DNA of 33,667 nt, taken from contig CAIWWN010000076.1 of the NCBI GenBank assembly GCA_903916355.1, forward strand, positions 1 through 33,667, given 5' to 3'. The notes beneath the pieces were generated by a model. That model ran no database searches. It saw nothing but the letters and a program-made list of their open reading frames with translations, and had not been told where the DNA came from. Origin of the DNA: an uncultured Burkholderiales bacterium. GTDB taxonomy: Bacteria; Pseudomonadota; Gammaproteobacteria; Burkholderiales; Burkholderiaceae_C. Below, piece by piece: positions 25,767 through 33,667 of the stretch. How positions within the stretch are numbered: the stretch's first letter is position 1; every line of letters begins with the position of its first letter. The position numbers were made by a program, and so were the translations under genes.

Positions 25767-25988
25767 ATGACAAACCACCACACCATCGACCAGATTGCGG
25801 AACGTGTAGAGCACTTGCTGCTGCGCCACGAAGAGCTGACACGCACCAATGAGTTGCTGCGTCAGCAAGTCTCCGCTTTGTCCCAAGAACGCGATTTACT
25901 CAAGTCCCGACTGGCGGCTGCCCGCGCGCGGGTTGACAGCCTGATCGAGCGTTTGCCCGCCACACCTGCCCAGGACGCCGCGCCATGA
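25767..25988 (+). CDS. ZapB-like small coiled-coil protein (TIGR02449/DUF904 type)
   Basis: A 73-residue protein that is almost entirely one heptad-patterned coiled coil (IAERVEHLLLRHEELTRTNE in part, QERDLLKSRLAAARARVDSL). Proteins of this type lie directly upstream of zapA in beta- and gammaproteobacteria and are thought to act with the division ring. I start at the ATG at 25767; a TTG three codons earlier is in frame but less likely. It overlaps zapA by ATGA. A TACAAT -10-like box lies at 25737-25742. Confidence 0.75.
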   Translation: MTNHHTIDQIAERVEHLLLRHEELTRTNELLRQQVSALSQERDLLKSRLAAARARVDSLIERLPATPAQDAAP

Positions 25989-26326
25989 GTTCAAAGCAAT
26001 TGGAAGTCCAAATCATGGGTCAAAGCTACCTGCTGGGTTGCCCAGAAGGCGGCGAGCCCCAGTTGTTGGCTGCAGTCAGCAAGGTGGATGCAGCCATGTG
26101 CAAGATTCGCGACGCCGGCAAAATCAAGGCCCGCGACCGGATTGCAGTTTTGGCGGCGCTGAACTTGGCCTTTGACGCCAACGAAGCGACGGCGGCCGTC
26201 GTTTTGCCCCCTACGCTCACCCCAGCCAGTTCCCAAGGGCCTTTGTCAGATGCTGCCTCAGACCGCCTGACCCAGTTGCTGCAACGCCTTGACCAGGCCC
26301 TGGGTCGCGACGGCCAGTTGATTTAA
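25985..26326 (+). CDS. zapA: Cell division protein ZapA
   Basis: A 113-residue FtsZ-associated protein. The N-terminal globular part (LEVQIMGQSYLLGCPEGGEP, LLAAVSKVDAAMCKIRDAGK) and the following helix (DRIAVLAALNLAFD) match ZapA; the C-terminal part is predicted coiled coil. It promotes FtsZ filament bundling at the division site. Translation is coupled to the ZapB-like gene, and 6S RNA follows 40 bases later, the gene order known from many proteobacteria. Confidence 0.88.
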   Translation: MSSKQLEVQIMGQSYLLGCPEGGEPQLLAAVSKVDAAMCKIRDAGKIKARDRIAVLAALNLAFDANEATAAVVLPPTLTPASSQGPLSDAASDRLTQLLQRLDQALGRDGQLI

Positions 26327-26365
26327 GCGACAGCCCCTCAGGCCTCATTTGGCCTACAATCGGCC

Positions 26366-26540
26366 CGGTCTGCAGTGCATGCCGGGCTTTATATTTCCTT
26401 GAACCAATGCTCCACGAGCTCGGGCTTGGTACATTGACTGGTGAGCGTGATCATCTCGCGTTAGATGAACCCAACGTCAGTCTGCCCTCGCCCACCTGAA
26501 CCCCCGGTTCAGGATGAGGGTCCGGTGGCACTGCAGACAC
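26366..26540 (+). ncRNA. ssrS: 6S RNA
   Basis: Directly downstream of zapA, 11 bases at 26368-26378 (GTCTGCAGTGC) pair perfectly with 26528-26538 (GCACTGCAGAC), and the stem continues with GCCGG opposite CCGGTGGC. The enclosed sequence of about 150 bases can form the large internal bubble and terminal hairpins of 6S RNA. The length of about 175 bases, the closing stem and the zapA-ssrS synteny agree with the regulator of sigma-70 RNA polymerase. A TACAAT -10 box lies at 26355-26360, about seven bases before the start. The exact ends are estimates. Confidence 0.85.
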
Positions 26541-26571
26541 CTTTCGTTAGCCCCGCTCCTGATTGCGCCCC

Positions 26572-27387
26572 ATGACTTTTGACCCCACCTTGATTCTTGA
26601 GCTCGCTGTTTTGGGCGTGGCCACTGGTTTTTTAGCGGGGTTGCTGGGCATTGGCGGTGGGATGGTGATGGTGCCGTTTTTGACCTACCTGCTGGGCAAA
26701 CAAGGCGTCTCTCCCGACTTGGCCGTCAAAATGGCCATTGCCACGTCCATGGCGACCATTATCTTCACCTCGATCTCCAGCGTGCGCGCGCACCACAAGC
26801 GCGGCGCGGTGCGCTGGCCTTTGGTCAAAGGCCTGGCCCCCGGCATTGTGCTGGGCAGCCTGATTGGTAGCCTGGGCGTGTTTGCATTCCTTAAAGGCTC
26901 GTTTTTGGCCTTGTTCTTCGCCGCCTTTGTGAGCTTTTCGGCAACCCAAATGTTTTTGGACAAAAAACCAGCCCCCACACGCCAAGTCCCCGGCACAGCC
27001 GGTTTGTTGGGCGCGGGCGGCTTCATTGGCTTTTTGTCAGGCTTGGTGGGCGCGGGTGGCGGCTTTGTCTCGGTGCCCTTCATGACCTGGTGCAATGTGG
27101 CGATCCACAACGCCGTGGCGACCAGCGCCGCCTTGGGCTTTCCGATTGCTTTGGCCAACGTGGTGGGTTACATCATCAGCGGCCAAAACCTCCCCAACTT
27201 GCCCGAATACTCGTTCGGCTACCTGTGGCTGCCCGCCTTGGTGGTGATCGCCAGCTGCAGCGTCTTCGTGGCCCCGCTGGGCGCTAGCGCCGCACACCGC
27301 CTCCCGGTTAAACAACTCAAGCGCGTGTTCGCCAGTATTTTGTACGTGCTCGCGGCTTATATGCTCTATAAGGGTTTGAGCGCCTAA
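26572..27387 (+). CDS. TauE/SafE family membrane permease
   Basis: A 271-residue inner-membrane protein with about eight helices. The N-terminal Gly-rich motif LLGIGGGMVMVPFL and the repeated GLVGAGGGFVSVPFM in the second half are hallmarks of the TauE/SafE (DUF81) family, which exports or imports sulfite, sulfonates or other organic anions. I start at the ATG at 26572; a TTG three codons upstream is possible. The substrate is unknown. It follows 6S RNA by about 30 bases and may share its transcript. Confidence 0.85.
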   Translation: MTFDPTLILELAVLGVATGFLAGLLGIGGGMVMVPFLTYLLGKQGVSPDLAVKMAIATSMATIIFTSISSVRAHHKRGAVRWPLVKGLAPGIVLGSLIGSLGVFAFLKGSFLALFFAAFVSFSATQMFLDKKPAPTRQVPGTAGLLGAGGFIGFLSGLVGAGGGFVSVPFMTWCNVAIHNAVATSAALGFPIALANVVGYIISGQNLPNLPEYSFGYLWLPALVVIASCSVFVAPLGASAAHRLPVKQLKRVFASILYVLAAYMLYKGLSA

Positions 27388-27420
27388 ACCATTAGTTCAG
27401 CATGCTCGGCCACTTGGACA

Positions 27421-28110
27421 TTACAGAACCACCACCGGCGTGATGCACCAAGGCGCTTGATCGTGCATCAGGCCCATCCACAAAGCCCAGGCTGAGATCA
27501 CGACCAAGGCCAAGCCTGCAATCCGAATACCCCAGCTGCCGTCACCCAGGTTTTTGAGTTGCAGCAGCAGCCATGGCCCCGCCCACAAACTCACACTGCT
27601 GCCCAGCGCAAACAAGGCCATGGTCAAGGCGCCCTCGACCACGTTACCGGTCAGCGCGGCGACCATCAGGGCCGAATACAGCAAACCGCAGGGCATCAGC
27701 GACCACAGGGCGCCAATCACCACCGGCGTACCCTGTCCGAAACGGCCGCCCCAGGCCCTTACACGCCGCCAAAGGCTTTGCGCCGCAGCGTCCAGCCACA
27801 TCGGCTGGCGGCCTTGCCACAACAGCAAACAGCCCAGCACCAGTGCGGCCACATGCAGCAAAGACCATAAAGGTCGAATCGCGGCTGACTGCACCGTGAG
27901 CCAACCCAAAGCGCTGACGCTGGCGGCGGCCATCGCCCCCACCAAGCTGTAGCCCGCTAATCGCCCGATTTGAAAACCCAGCATCGAGCGCGAAGCCCCC
28001 ACGCCGCCGGCTTGACCTATGCCTGCACAGGCTGCGCCGCACATGGCCACGCAATGCGGACCCCCGGCCAAGCCCATGAGCAAAGCCGTTACGGCCAGTG
28101 AACTGGACAT
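27421..28110 (-). CDS. SafE/DsbD_2-type membrane protein of the cbb3 oxidase cluster
   Basis: A 229-residue membrane protein with about six helices of the sulfite exporter TauE/SafE (UreH/DsbD_2-like) family. The N-terminal motif GGPHCVAMCG with two closely spaced Cys is characteristic of members found beside cbb3 oxidase and hemN genes, where they are suspected to help copper or heme supply for oxidase assembly. It starts eight bases after the hemN stop and is probably co-transcribed with it. The metal role is inference. Confidence 0.8.
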   Translation of the reverse strand: MSSSLAVTALLMGLAGGPHCVAMCGAACAGIGQAGGVGASRSMLGFQIGRLAGYSLVGAMAAASVSALGWLTVQSAAIRPLWSLLHVAALVLGCLLLWQGRQPMWLDAAAQSLWRRVRAWGGRFGQGTPVVIGALWSLMPCGLLYSALMVAALTGNVVEGALTMALFALGSSVSLWAGPWLLLQLKNLGDGSWGIRIAGLALVVISAWALWMGLMHDQAPWCITPVVVL

Positions 28111-28118
28111 TTAAAAAC

Positions 28119-29501
28119 TCAGATGATTTTGGAAAAACGCGTCCGGTTGGCGTCGGCCTGCAGATAGCGGTCAAACGACATGGCCACGCCACGCACAAAG
28201 AACCAGCCCATCGCTGTGACGGAGATCCCTGTGTCTGACAACTCTACCAGTCCTTGCGTTTGCATGTCGGCCAAACGGCCCAGCTCCACCTTGAAATAGG
28301 TCTTGAAATCAATCAACCAAGCCAGATTGATGGACTCATACTGCAATTGACCTTGGCACATCAACGCCATGATCACCGCGCGGCGAATCAGATCGTCCCG
28401 GCTCAAGGCCAGACCACGGACCACGGGCAATTGACCTTGGTCGAGCAAATCGCAGTACTCGCTCATGGTCTTGGCATTTTGGCTGTAGGTGGTGCCCACC
28501 CGGCCAATGGCAGAGACGCCCAGGGCAATCAGATCGCAATCAGGTTGGGTGCTGTAGCCCTGGAAATTGCGGTGCAATCGGCCCTGTCGCTTGGCTACCG
28601 CCAAAGCATCGTCAGGCAGCGCAAAGTGGTCCATGCCCACATACACATAGCCTGCGTTTTGCAAAGCAGCCAAAGACTGGGCGAGCATGCTGACTTTGTC
28701 GCCCGGCATGGGCAAATCTGCGGCATGAATGCGCCGTTGAGGCTTGAACCGTGCTGGCAAATGCGCATAGGCATACAAGGCGATCCGATCCGGGCGCAGT
28801 TCGTTGATCTGCGCCAAAGTGCGCTCAAACGAGGCCGGGGTTTGCTTGGGCAAGCCATAAATCAAATCGACATTGATGGATTCAAAACCGATCTTGCGGG
28901 CCTCGGCCACCAAATTAAACACCTGCTCTGCAGGCTGAATGCGATGTACAGCCGCCTGCACCTCAGGGTCAAAATCTTGCACGCCAAAGCTCAGACGATT
29001 GAATCCCAATTGAGCCAGAAAGGCCAAGCGTTGGGCATCCACGGTGCGGGGGTCGACTTCAATGGAATATTCGCCACCGGGCACAATCTGGAAGTTGCGT
29101 TTGAGCATCTCCATCAAAGTGACCAACTCGGCATCTTTGAGGAAGGTTGGCGTGCCACCGCCTAAATGCAACTGACTGACGGATTGCCCCACACCCAAAT
29201 GCTCAATATGCATAGCCACTTCACGCGTCAAATAATCCAAATAGGCGCTTGCCCGCTCAGGGTGCTTGGTGATGATTTTGTTGCAAGCGCAGTAGTAGCA
29301 CAGTGACTCGCAAAATGGAATGTGCACATACAAGCTCAAGGGCTTGGCGAGCGAGGCCAAAGCGCCTCTGCGTTGCTCCAAGGCCTGGATGTAATCGGCC
29401 GTGGTGAAAGCTTCTACAAAACGGTCCGCAGTCGGGTAAGAGGTGTATCGAGGCCCCGGTATATCAAAACGGGTCAGTAATTCGGGCGTCATCAGCGTCA
29501 T
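28119..29501 (-). CDS. hemN: Oxygen-independent coproporphyrinogen III oxidase
   Basis: A 460-residue radical SAM enzyme that decarboxylates coproporphyrinogen III to protoporphyrinogen IX without oxygen. The cluster motif CxxxCxxC is at Cys 64, 68 and 71, with the extra Cys73 typical of true HemN (CESLCYYCACNK). GGGTPTFL, EVDPRTVD and the YGLPKQTP segment follow. Length matches HemN proper rather than the shorter HemW. The perfect FNR box 64 bases upstream of the start indicates oxygen-dependent control. Confidence 0.95.
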   Translation of the reverse strand: MTLMTPELLTRFDIPGPRYTSYPTADRFVEAFTTADYIQALEQRRGALASLAKPLSLYVHIPFCESLCYYCACNKIITKHPERASAYLDYLTREVAMHIEHLGVGQSVSQLHLGGGTPTFLKDAELVTLMEMLKRNFQIVPGGEYSIEVDPRTVDAQRLAFLAQLGFNRLSFGVQDFDPEVQAAVHRIQPAEQVFNLVAEARKIGFESINVDLIYGLPKQTPASFERTLAQINELRPDRIALYAYAHLPARFKPQRRIHAADLPMPGDKVSMLAQSLAALQNAGYVYVGMDHFALPDDALAVAKRQGRLHRNFQGYSTQPDCDLIALGVSAIGRVGTTYSQNAKTMSEYCDLLDQGQLPVVRGLALSRDDLIRRAVIMALMCQGQLQYESINLAWLIDFKTYFKVELGRLADMQTQGLVELSDTGISVTAMGWFFVRGVAMSFDRYLQADANRTRFSKII

Positions 29502-29564
29502 GCACTGCTTTCCTATTGTGTGTGTTAGCGCACTTACACTTTGCCTGAGCTATCTAGAATCAAC

Positions 29565-29578
29565 TTGATGCAAATCAA
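29565..29578. promoter_or_regulatory. FNR/ANR box
   Basis: TTGAT-GCAA-ATCAA is a perfect match to the FNR-family consensus TTGATN4ATCAA. It lies between hemN (start at 29501) and fnr (start at 29660), and could activate hemN under low oxygen or autoregulate fnr. Confidence 0.9.
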
Positions 29579-29659
29579 ATTAAAGCCATTCAGCACCTGC
29601 TTTAGCTCAATCCCTCTTTGAATTTAATGTGCTCCTGCCCTTCAAGGAATTAGAATTAC

Positions 29660-30424
29660 ATGACTTCAATCAATTCGCACGCCCTACCCCAAGGTAATCA
29701 CATGAACTTGCATTCGATCAAAGTGGCCTGCTCCAGCTGCAATATGCGAGAGCTGTGCATGCCCCAGGGTTTGAGCGATCAAGAATTGCAGCGAATTGAC
29801 GACATGATTGGTGTACGGCGTAAAGTCAAACGCAACGAAATGCTGTTCAGAAACGGCGAGCGTTTCAACGCCTTGTACGCCATTCGCACCGGATTTTTCA
29901 AAACCAGCGTGGCCACTGAAGATGGCCGCGATCAAGTCACTGGCTTTCAGATGGCTGGCGAGATCATGGGGCTGGACGGCATCGTGAGCGACTTTCACTC
30001 ATGCGATGCGATTGCACTGGAAGACGCTGAAGTGTGTGTCATGCCTTTCGACAAAATTGAGTCTTTGTCGCGTGAGGTCACTTCACTCCAACACCATGTT
30101 CACAAAATCATGAGTCGCGAAATTGTGCGTGAACACGGTGTGATGCTGTTGCTCGGCAGCATGCGGGCTGAAGAGCGCTTGGCCGCCTTTTTGTTGAATT
30201 TGGTACAGCGCCTGCATGCGCGTGGATTCTCTCAAACTGAACTGGTGTTGCGCATGACCCGCGAAGAAATTGGCAGTTATTTGGGTCTCAAACTGGAAAC
30301 CGTCAGCCGCACCTTCTCCAAGTTTGTGGAAGAAGGCATCGTGGAGGTCAAGCAACGGCATGTCCGCATCGTGAATGCAGATGCGTTGCAACAACTGGTG
30401 AACAACCAAGTCGCCTGCCACTGA
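29660..30424 (+). CDS. fnr: FNR-type oxygen-sensing transcriptional regulator
   Basis: A 254-residue Crp/Fnr regulator. N-terminal Cys 24, 27 and 33 (CSSCNMRELC) and Cys126 (EVCVMPF) match the four [4Fe-4S] ligands of E. coli FNR. The helix-turn-helix TREEIGSYLGLKLETVSRTF has the E--SR recognition pattern that reads TTGAT half-sites. It would activate the cbb3 oxidase and hemN genes around it when oxygen is low. An ATG 14 codons downstream (MNLHSIKVAC) is a possible alternative start. Confidence 0.93.
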   Translation: MTSINSHALPQGNHMNLHSIKVACSSCNMRELCMPQGLSDQELQRIDDMIGVRRKVKRNEMLFRNGERFNALYAIRTGFFKTSVATEDGRDQVTGFQMAGEIMGLDGIVSDFHSCDAIALEDAEVCVMPFDKIESLSREVTSLQHHVHKIMSREIVREHGVMLLLGSMRAEERLAAFLLNLVQRLHARGFSQTELVLRMTREEIGSYLGLKLETVSRTFSKFVEEGIVEVKQRHVRIVNADALQQLVNNQVACH

Positions 30425-30458
30425 CCTGCGCTCGTGCACGCAGCGTCAGACTGGCAAC

Positions 30459-30761
30459 TCAGCCACAGTGGCCTCGCGCGCAGTCTGCAGGCCGTTCATC
30501 CTCAGGAACGGGGCATCGATTCACCTCAAACGGGGAAGCCGAGAGCAAGGTGGTCAACCCGCTCGAGACCATCGTTAAAAACCAAAATGCAAAAAATGCC
30601 AAGGTGTAAACCCCTTGGCGTGACACGGGCAAGGTGGAGCCAAACCAATGCAAATCTGCGGGGTCGACGCAGGCGAACACCAAGACCTCCAACATGCCGG
30701 CGACCAAAAAGGCAGGCCAGGCAATCCACATCATTCTTTGAGCCCGCATTGTGTATTTCAT
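30459..30761 (-). CDS. Small two-helix membrane protein of unknown function in the cco cluster
   Basis: A 100-residue protein; I do not recognise its family. From the ATG at 30761 (GGAG seven bases upstream) it has two hydrophobic helices, about residues 11-32 and 51-72, and a hydrophilic tail with Cys83, Cys94, His98 and Cys99 that could bind a metal. It is the last gene of the leftward cco operon, 43 bases after the FixH-like gene, and converges on fnr. A role in oxidase assembly is a guess from position. Confidence 0.65.
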   Translation of the reverse strand: MKYTMRAQRMMWIAWPAFLVAGMLEVLVFACVDPADLHWFGSTLPVSRQGVYTLAFFAFWFLTMVSSGLTTLLSASPFEVNRCPVPEDERPADCARGHCG

Positions 30762-30804
30762 CCATGGTCTCCGCTGGGGTTGGGGGCGATTAAATTCTTG
30801 CAGG

Positions 30805-31098
30805 TCAAGGTTTGCCGGACTGCACATCGGGTGTCACGGGTTTCACCGGAACCACGCCTGTGGCCGCATGGTTGCGCGCCAACATCGCCGGGGCCATATT
30901 GGCATTGCCCTGGGCGCCCTGCTGCGATGGCGGCGAGGGTTCGGCTTCGAGCACGATATTTGGCGAACTGATGGCCAAATACAAAGTGATGAAGCTGGCC
31001 ACCACCACCACAGCAGGTCCGGCAATCACCATCCACACATGCGCAAATGACCACCACGGCGCGGGTTGGGTTGAAGTCAAATGAGAACTGGCTGACAT
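30805..31098 (-). CDS. Short FixH-position membrane protein
   Basis: A 97-residue protein with one membrane helix (about residues 22-43: VWMVIAGPAVVVVASFITLY, an N-in anchor) and a periplasmic tail rich in Pro, Ala and Gln. It takes the place of fixH (ccoH) directly after ccoG. It is much shorter than the usual FixH of about 150-170 residues and lacks most of that domain. I start at the ATG at 31098, with AAGGA eight bases upstream. Confidence 0.6.
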   Translation of the reverse strand: MSASSHLTSTQPAPWWSFAHVWMVIAGPAVVVVASFITLYLAISSPNIVLEAEPSPPSQQGAQGNANMAPAMLARNHAATGVVPVKPVTPDVQSGKP

Positions 31099-31133
31099 TT
31101 TCAATTTCCTTTCAAGATGCAAGTCATCTGGCT

Positions 31134-32594
31134 TTAGCTTGGTACCAAAAAGACCGATTTTTCAACAATGGTTTCAGCGGGTGAGCTTGAGCTGATGCTG
31201 AAATGAATGGGGTGCGAGCCCGCAGGCGCCGCATCGTAAGGCACTTGCAACCGCACCGACACCCAAACGGATTCGGTGGAAGCCACCGTCACCTGGGCAT
31301 CGGTATCCATTTGCAAACCAGGCAATCCTTCGGCCGAAATGGTAAAGCGCTGCGCCTCTTCGGCCGCGTTCATGATTTGCAAGCGGTAGTTATTTTCAAT
31401 CTTGCCACCAGCCACGATGCGGGCCAAGGAGGCGCGGTCGCGCACCACATCCACCTTGAAGGGCGTGCGCACCGCCAAACTGATTCCCACAGCCACAATG
31501 ATGGACAACAGCAGGCCGGTGTAAAGCAACACGCGTGGCCTGAAAATATTGCGTACCACCTGCGCATGGCTCCAGCCCTGCTTCATGGCGTGCTGGGTCG
31601 AGTATTTGACCAAGCCGCGGGGGTAGCCCATTTTGTCCATGACCGTGTCGCACACGTCGGCGCAAGCGCCGCAGCCGATGCATTCGTATTGCAAGCCCTT
31701 GCGGATGTCGATGCCGGTTGGGCAGACCTGCACGCACAAAGTGCAATCGACACAAGCGCCCAAATTCAAAGTGGCCATATCGGCTTTTTTGCTACGGGCA
31801 CCACGGGGTTCGCCGCGCGCTTCGTCGTAGGTCACGATCAAAGTGTCTTTGTCAAACATGGCACTTTGAAAGCGCGCATAGGGGCACATGTATTTGCACA
31901 CCTGCTCGCGCATGAAGCCAGCATTGCCGTAGGTGGCAAAGCCATAAAAGAACACCCAGAAGACTTCCCAAGACGACATGCGACCCAAGAAAAACTCCAT
32001 GCCCAACTCGCGAATGGGGGTGAAGTAGCCCACGAAGGTGAAGCCCGTCCACATCGACAAACTGATCCACAAAAAATGTTTGTACCATTTTTTGACCAGT
32101 TTCTCGATTGACATGGACTCGCCATCCAGCCGTATGCGCGAGCTGCGGTCGCCTTCGACCTTGCGCTCGATCCACATGAAAATTTCACTGTAAACGGTTT
32201 GTGGGCAAGCATAGCCACACCACAAACGCCCAGCCACAGCGGTGAATAAAAACAAAGCCAGCGCGGAAATGACCAACAGCGCGGTCAGGTAAATGAAGTC
32301 TTGCGGATACAAGACAATGCCAAAAATATAAAAACGGCGCGCGCCCAAGTCAAACAACACCGCTTGACGCTGACCCCATTCAAACCAGGGCAAGCCATAA
32401 AAAACCAGTTGAGTGATCACCACCATCACCCAGCGCCACCGCGCAAACAAGCCGGTGACACTGCGGGGATATATTTTTTGGTGCGCTACATACAGTGATG
32501 TCACCTCCCTTGAGTCATCCGCATCCCCCTCGATGGCCAAAGCCACAGGGAGAATGGGGATGATTTTGGGTGAAGATTCGCGTTCGTTTTTCAA
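31134..32594 (-). CDS. ccoG: Cytochrome c oxidase accessory protein CcoG (FixG/RdxA)
   Basis: A 486-residue membrane iron-sulfur protein needed for cbb3 oxidase assembly, thought to reduce copper for the CcoN centre. It has about five membrane helices and WCGYACPQ (Cys 126, 130). Two [4Fe-4S] motifs are at Cys 281, 284, 287, 291 and Cys 305, 308, 311, 315; the C-terminal periplasmic domain is Ig-like. The frame opens with TTG at 32594 and no strong ribosome binding site. A very strong AGGGAGGTGA lies about 30 codons further in, but no ATG or GTG start fits it well, and the upstream SPKIIPI segment resembles the usual CcoG N terminus, so I keep the longer form. Confidence 0.92.
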   Translation of the reverse strand: MKNERESSPKIIPILPVALAIEGDADDSREVTSLYVAHQKIYPRSVTGLFARWRWVMVVITQLVFYGLPWFEWGQRQAVLFDLGARRFYIFGIVLYPQDFIYLTALLVISALALFLFTAVAGRLWCGYACPQTVYSEIFMWIERKVEGDRSSRIRLDGESMSIEKLVKKWYKHFLWISLSMWTGFTFVGYFTPIRELGMEFFLGRMSSWEVFWVFFYGFATYGNAGFMREQVCKYMCPYARFQSAMFDKDTLIVTYDEARGEPRGARSKKADMATLNLGACVDCTLCVQVCPTGIDIRKGLQYECIGCGACADVCDTVMDKMGYPRGLVKYSTQHAMKQGWSHAQVVRNIFRPRVLLYTGLLLSIIVAVGISLAVRTPFKVDVVRDRASLARIVAGGKIENNYRLQIMNAAEEAQRFTISAEGLPGLQMDTDAQVTVASTESVWVSVRLQVPYDAAPAGSHPIHFSISSSSPAETIVEKSVFLVPS

Positions 32595-32622
32595 ACTTTT
32601 TCAATCCCACAAACACGTCAAA

Positions 32623-33555
32623 TCACTTGGCGACCGGCGCGGGTGCTGCTGCACCGCCTTTGTTGGACAAGCCCCAGACATAAGAGGCCAACACGTGAAT
32701 CTGGCTCTCAGTCAACTTGCCCGCCTGTGCAGGCATTTGGTTGATTTTGCCGTTGTTGATGCGGTCCACAATGGCAGCCTCGCCCCAACCGTGCAACCAA
32801 ATGTCATCCGTCAGATTCGGTGCGCCCAAAGCCTGGTTGCCTTTGCCGTCCATGCCATGGCAAGCCGCGCAAACACCGAACTTGGACTTACCCAAAGAAG
32901 CACGCAGCGAATCGTGTGGACTGCCTGACAGGCTGAGCACATAGTGCGCCACGTTGCGCACATCGTCTGGCGTGCCCACAGCGGCGGCCATGGGCGGCAT
33001 TTGACCGATACGGCCCATCGTCAAGGTTTCTTTGATTTTGTCGGGTGTGCCGCCGTGCAGCCAATCGGCATCGGTCAAGTTGGGAAACCCTTTGCTGCCG
33101 CGCGCGTCAGAACCGTGGCACTGGGCACAGTTGTTCATGAACAAACGGTCGCCAATGGCCATGGCTTGCGGGTCCTTGGCCACGTCTTCAGGCGGCATGC
33201 CCGAAAACCGTGCGTATAAAGGCTCAACTTCCTTGTTGCCTTTGGCCACTTCGGCCTCGTATTGACCTGCCGATGTCCAGCCCAGTTTGCCTGCTGAACT
33301 GCCCAGGCCGGGGTACAGCACCAGGTAAAGCAAAGCAAACACAATGGTGATGATGAACAAGCCCACCCACCAGCGCGGCAGCGGGTTGTTCATCTCGCGC
33401 AGGTCACCGTCCCACACGTGGCCAGTGGTGTTGTCGTTGGCGGTCATGGCCTTGGCTTTGCCACTGAACCACAACAGCAACAAGCAGGCAAAGATGCCGA
33501 CCAGCGCAATGCCAGTCACATACAACGACCAGAAATTGCTTGTGAAGTCACTCAT
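32623..33555 (-). CDS. ccoP: cbb3-type cytochrome c oxidase subunit III (CcoP)
   Basis: A 310-residue diheme subunit that passes electrons to the CcoN/CcoO core. Two N-terminal helices (about residues 10-31 and 62-83) are followed by heme sites CAQCH at 143-147 and CAACH at 229-233, with the Met ligand segments MPPMA and NQMPA. I start at the ATG at 33555 (MSDFTSNFWS), with AAGGA six bases upstream; the frame extends 25 codons further but overlaps ccoQ. Confidence 0.95.
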   Translation of the reverse strand: MSDFTSNFWSLYVTGIALVGIFACLLLLWFSGKAKAMTANDNTTGHVWDGDLREMNNPLPRWWVGLFIITIVFALLYLVLYPGLGSSAGKLGWTSAGQYEAEVAKGNKEVEPLYARFSGMPPEDVAKDPQAMAIGDRLFMNNCAQCHGSDARGSKGFPNLTDADWLHGGTPDKIKETLTMGRIGQMPPMAAAVGTPDDVRNVAHYVLSLSGSPHDSLRASLGKSKFGVCAACHGMDGKGNQALGAPNLTDDIWLHGWGEAAIVDRINNGKINQMPAQAGKLTESQIHVLASYVWGLSNKGGAAAPAPVAK

Positions 33556-33589
33556 TTCGATTCCTTTATTTTCATATCGCGCGACGACC

Positions 33590-33667
33590 TCAGTCGTCTT
33601 GGCGGAAGGGCAGTTGGGCGGCTTCTTCAAACGCCGCTTGATTGCGACGCGACCAAGCCCAGGCCAC
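33590..33667 (-). CDS. ccoQ: cbb3-type oxidase subunit CcoQ, C-terminal part cut by the window edge
   Basis: The last 25 codons of a leftward frame are visible, ending with TGA at 33592-33590. The peptide VAWAWSRRNQAAFEEAAQLP and the end FRQDD match the cytoplasmic tail of the small CcoQ/FixQ subunit. The position, 34 bases before the ccoP start, is the canonical ccoNOQP order; ccoN and ccoO should lie beyond the right edge. Confidence 0.85.
   Translation of the reverse strand: MAWAWSRRNQAAFEEAAQLPFRQDD

Noticed and set aside
1-33667. CRISPR arrays, tRNA or rRNA genes, insertion sequences, attachment sites
   Set aside because: No regularly spaced repeats, no cloverleaf-like sequence, and no transposase or integrase gene was seen when reading both strands.

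Overview
The window looks like a chromosomal segment of a betaproteobacterium of the order Burkholderiales, most likely family Comamonadaceae. The evidence is the GC-rich coding style, the zapB-like/zapA/6S RNA block, and a cbb3 oxidase / hemN / fnr neighbourhood of the kind found there. Genus cannot be fixed from sequence alone. I see no tRNA, rRNA, insertion sequence, prophage or CRISPR array.

Layout. (1) 1-3535: a possible truncated leftward gene at the edge, an AT-rich spacer with a 14-bp palindrome, then a leftward three-gene MacAB-like exporter operon (membrane fusion protein, FtsX-type permease, ATPase). (2) 3625-20016: the centrepiece, a locus that reads as a complete front end for nicotinamide/nicotinate catabolism. 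Eleven leftward genes run from 17123 to 3625: 6-hydroxynicotinate reductase, a UPF0280 (ApbE-like) protein, two tandem PF06684 proteins, a branched-chain-type ABC transporter (binding protein, fused permease, two ATPases), a Tat-exported nicotinamidase, and a two-subunit molybdenum hydroxylase whose large subunit is fused to three cytochrome c domains (NicA/NicB-like). Diverging from a 206-bp control region are ferredoxin-NADP reductase, a TetR regulator and enamidase. (3) 20070-25702: a leftward vitamin B12 uptake operon (BtuB receptor, a leaderless BtuF-like protein, BtuF, BtuC, BtuD) under a cobalamin riboswitch. (4) 25767-27387: rightward zapB-like, zapA, 6S RNA and a TauE/SafE permease. 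(5) 27421-33667: a microaerobic respiration block with SafE-type cbb3 assembly protein, hemN, fnr with a perfect FNR box, two small membrane proteins, ccoG, ccoP and the tail of ccoQ.

How the catabolic genes fit together (inference from family knowledge). Nicotinamide would be deamidated in the periplasm, nicotinate imported by the ABC transporter, and hydroxylated to 6-hydroxynicotinate by NicAB with electrons leaving through its hemes. The reductase, fed by NADPH through the ferredoxin reductase, would give 1,4,5,6-tetrahydro-6-oxonicotinate, and enamidase would open the ring to 2-formylglutarate and ammonia. This joins the oxygenase-pathway type of first enzyme (NicAB of Pseudomonas) to the reductive branch known from Eubacterium barkeri. 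The UPF0280 protein is a candidate flavin transferase for the reductase, and the two PF06684 proteins have no assigned step. No gene for using 2-formylglutarate is present.
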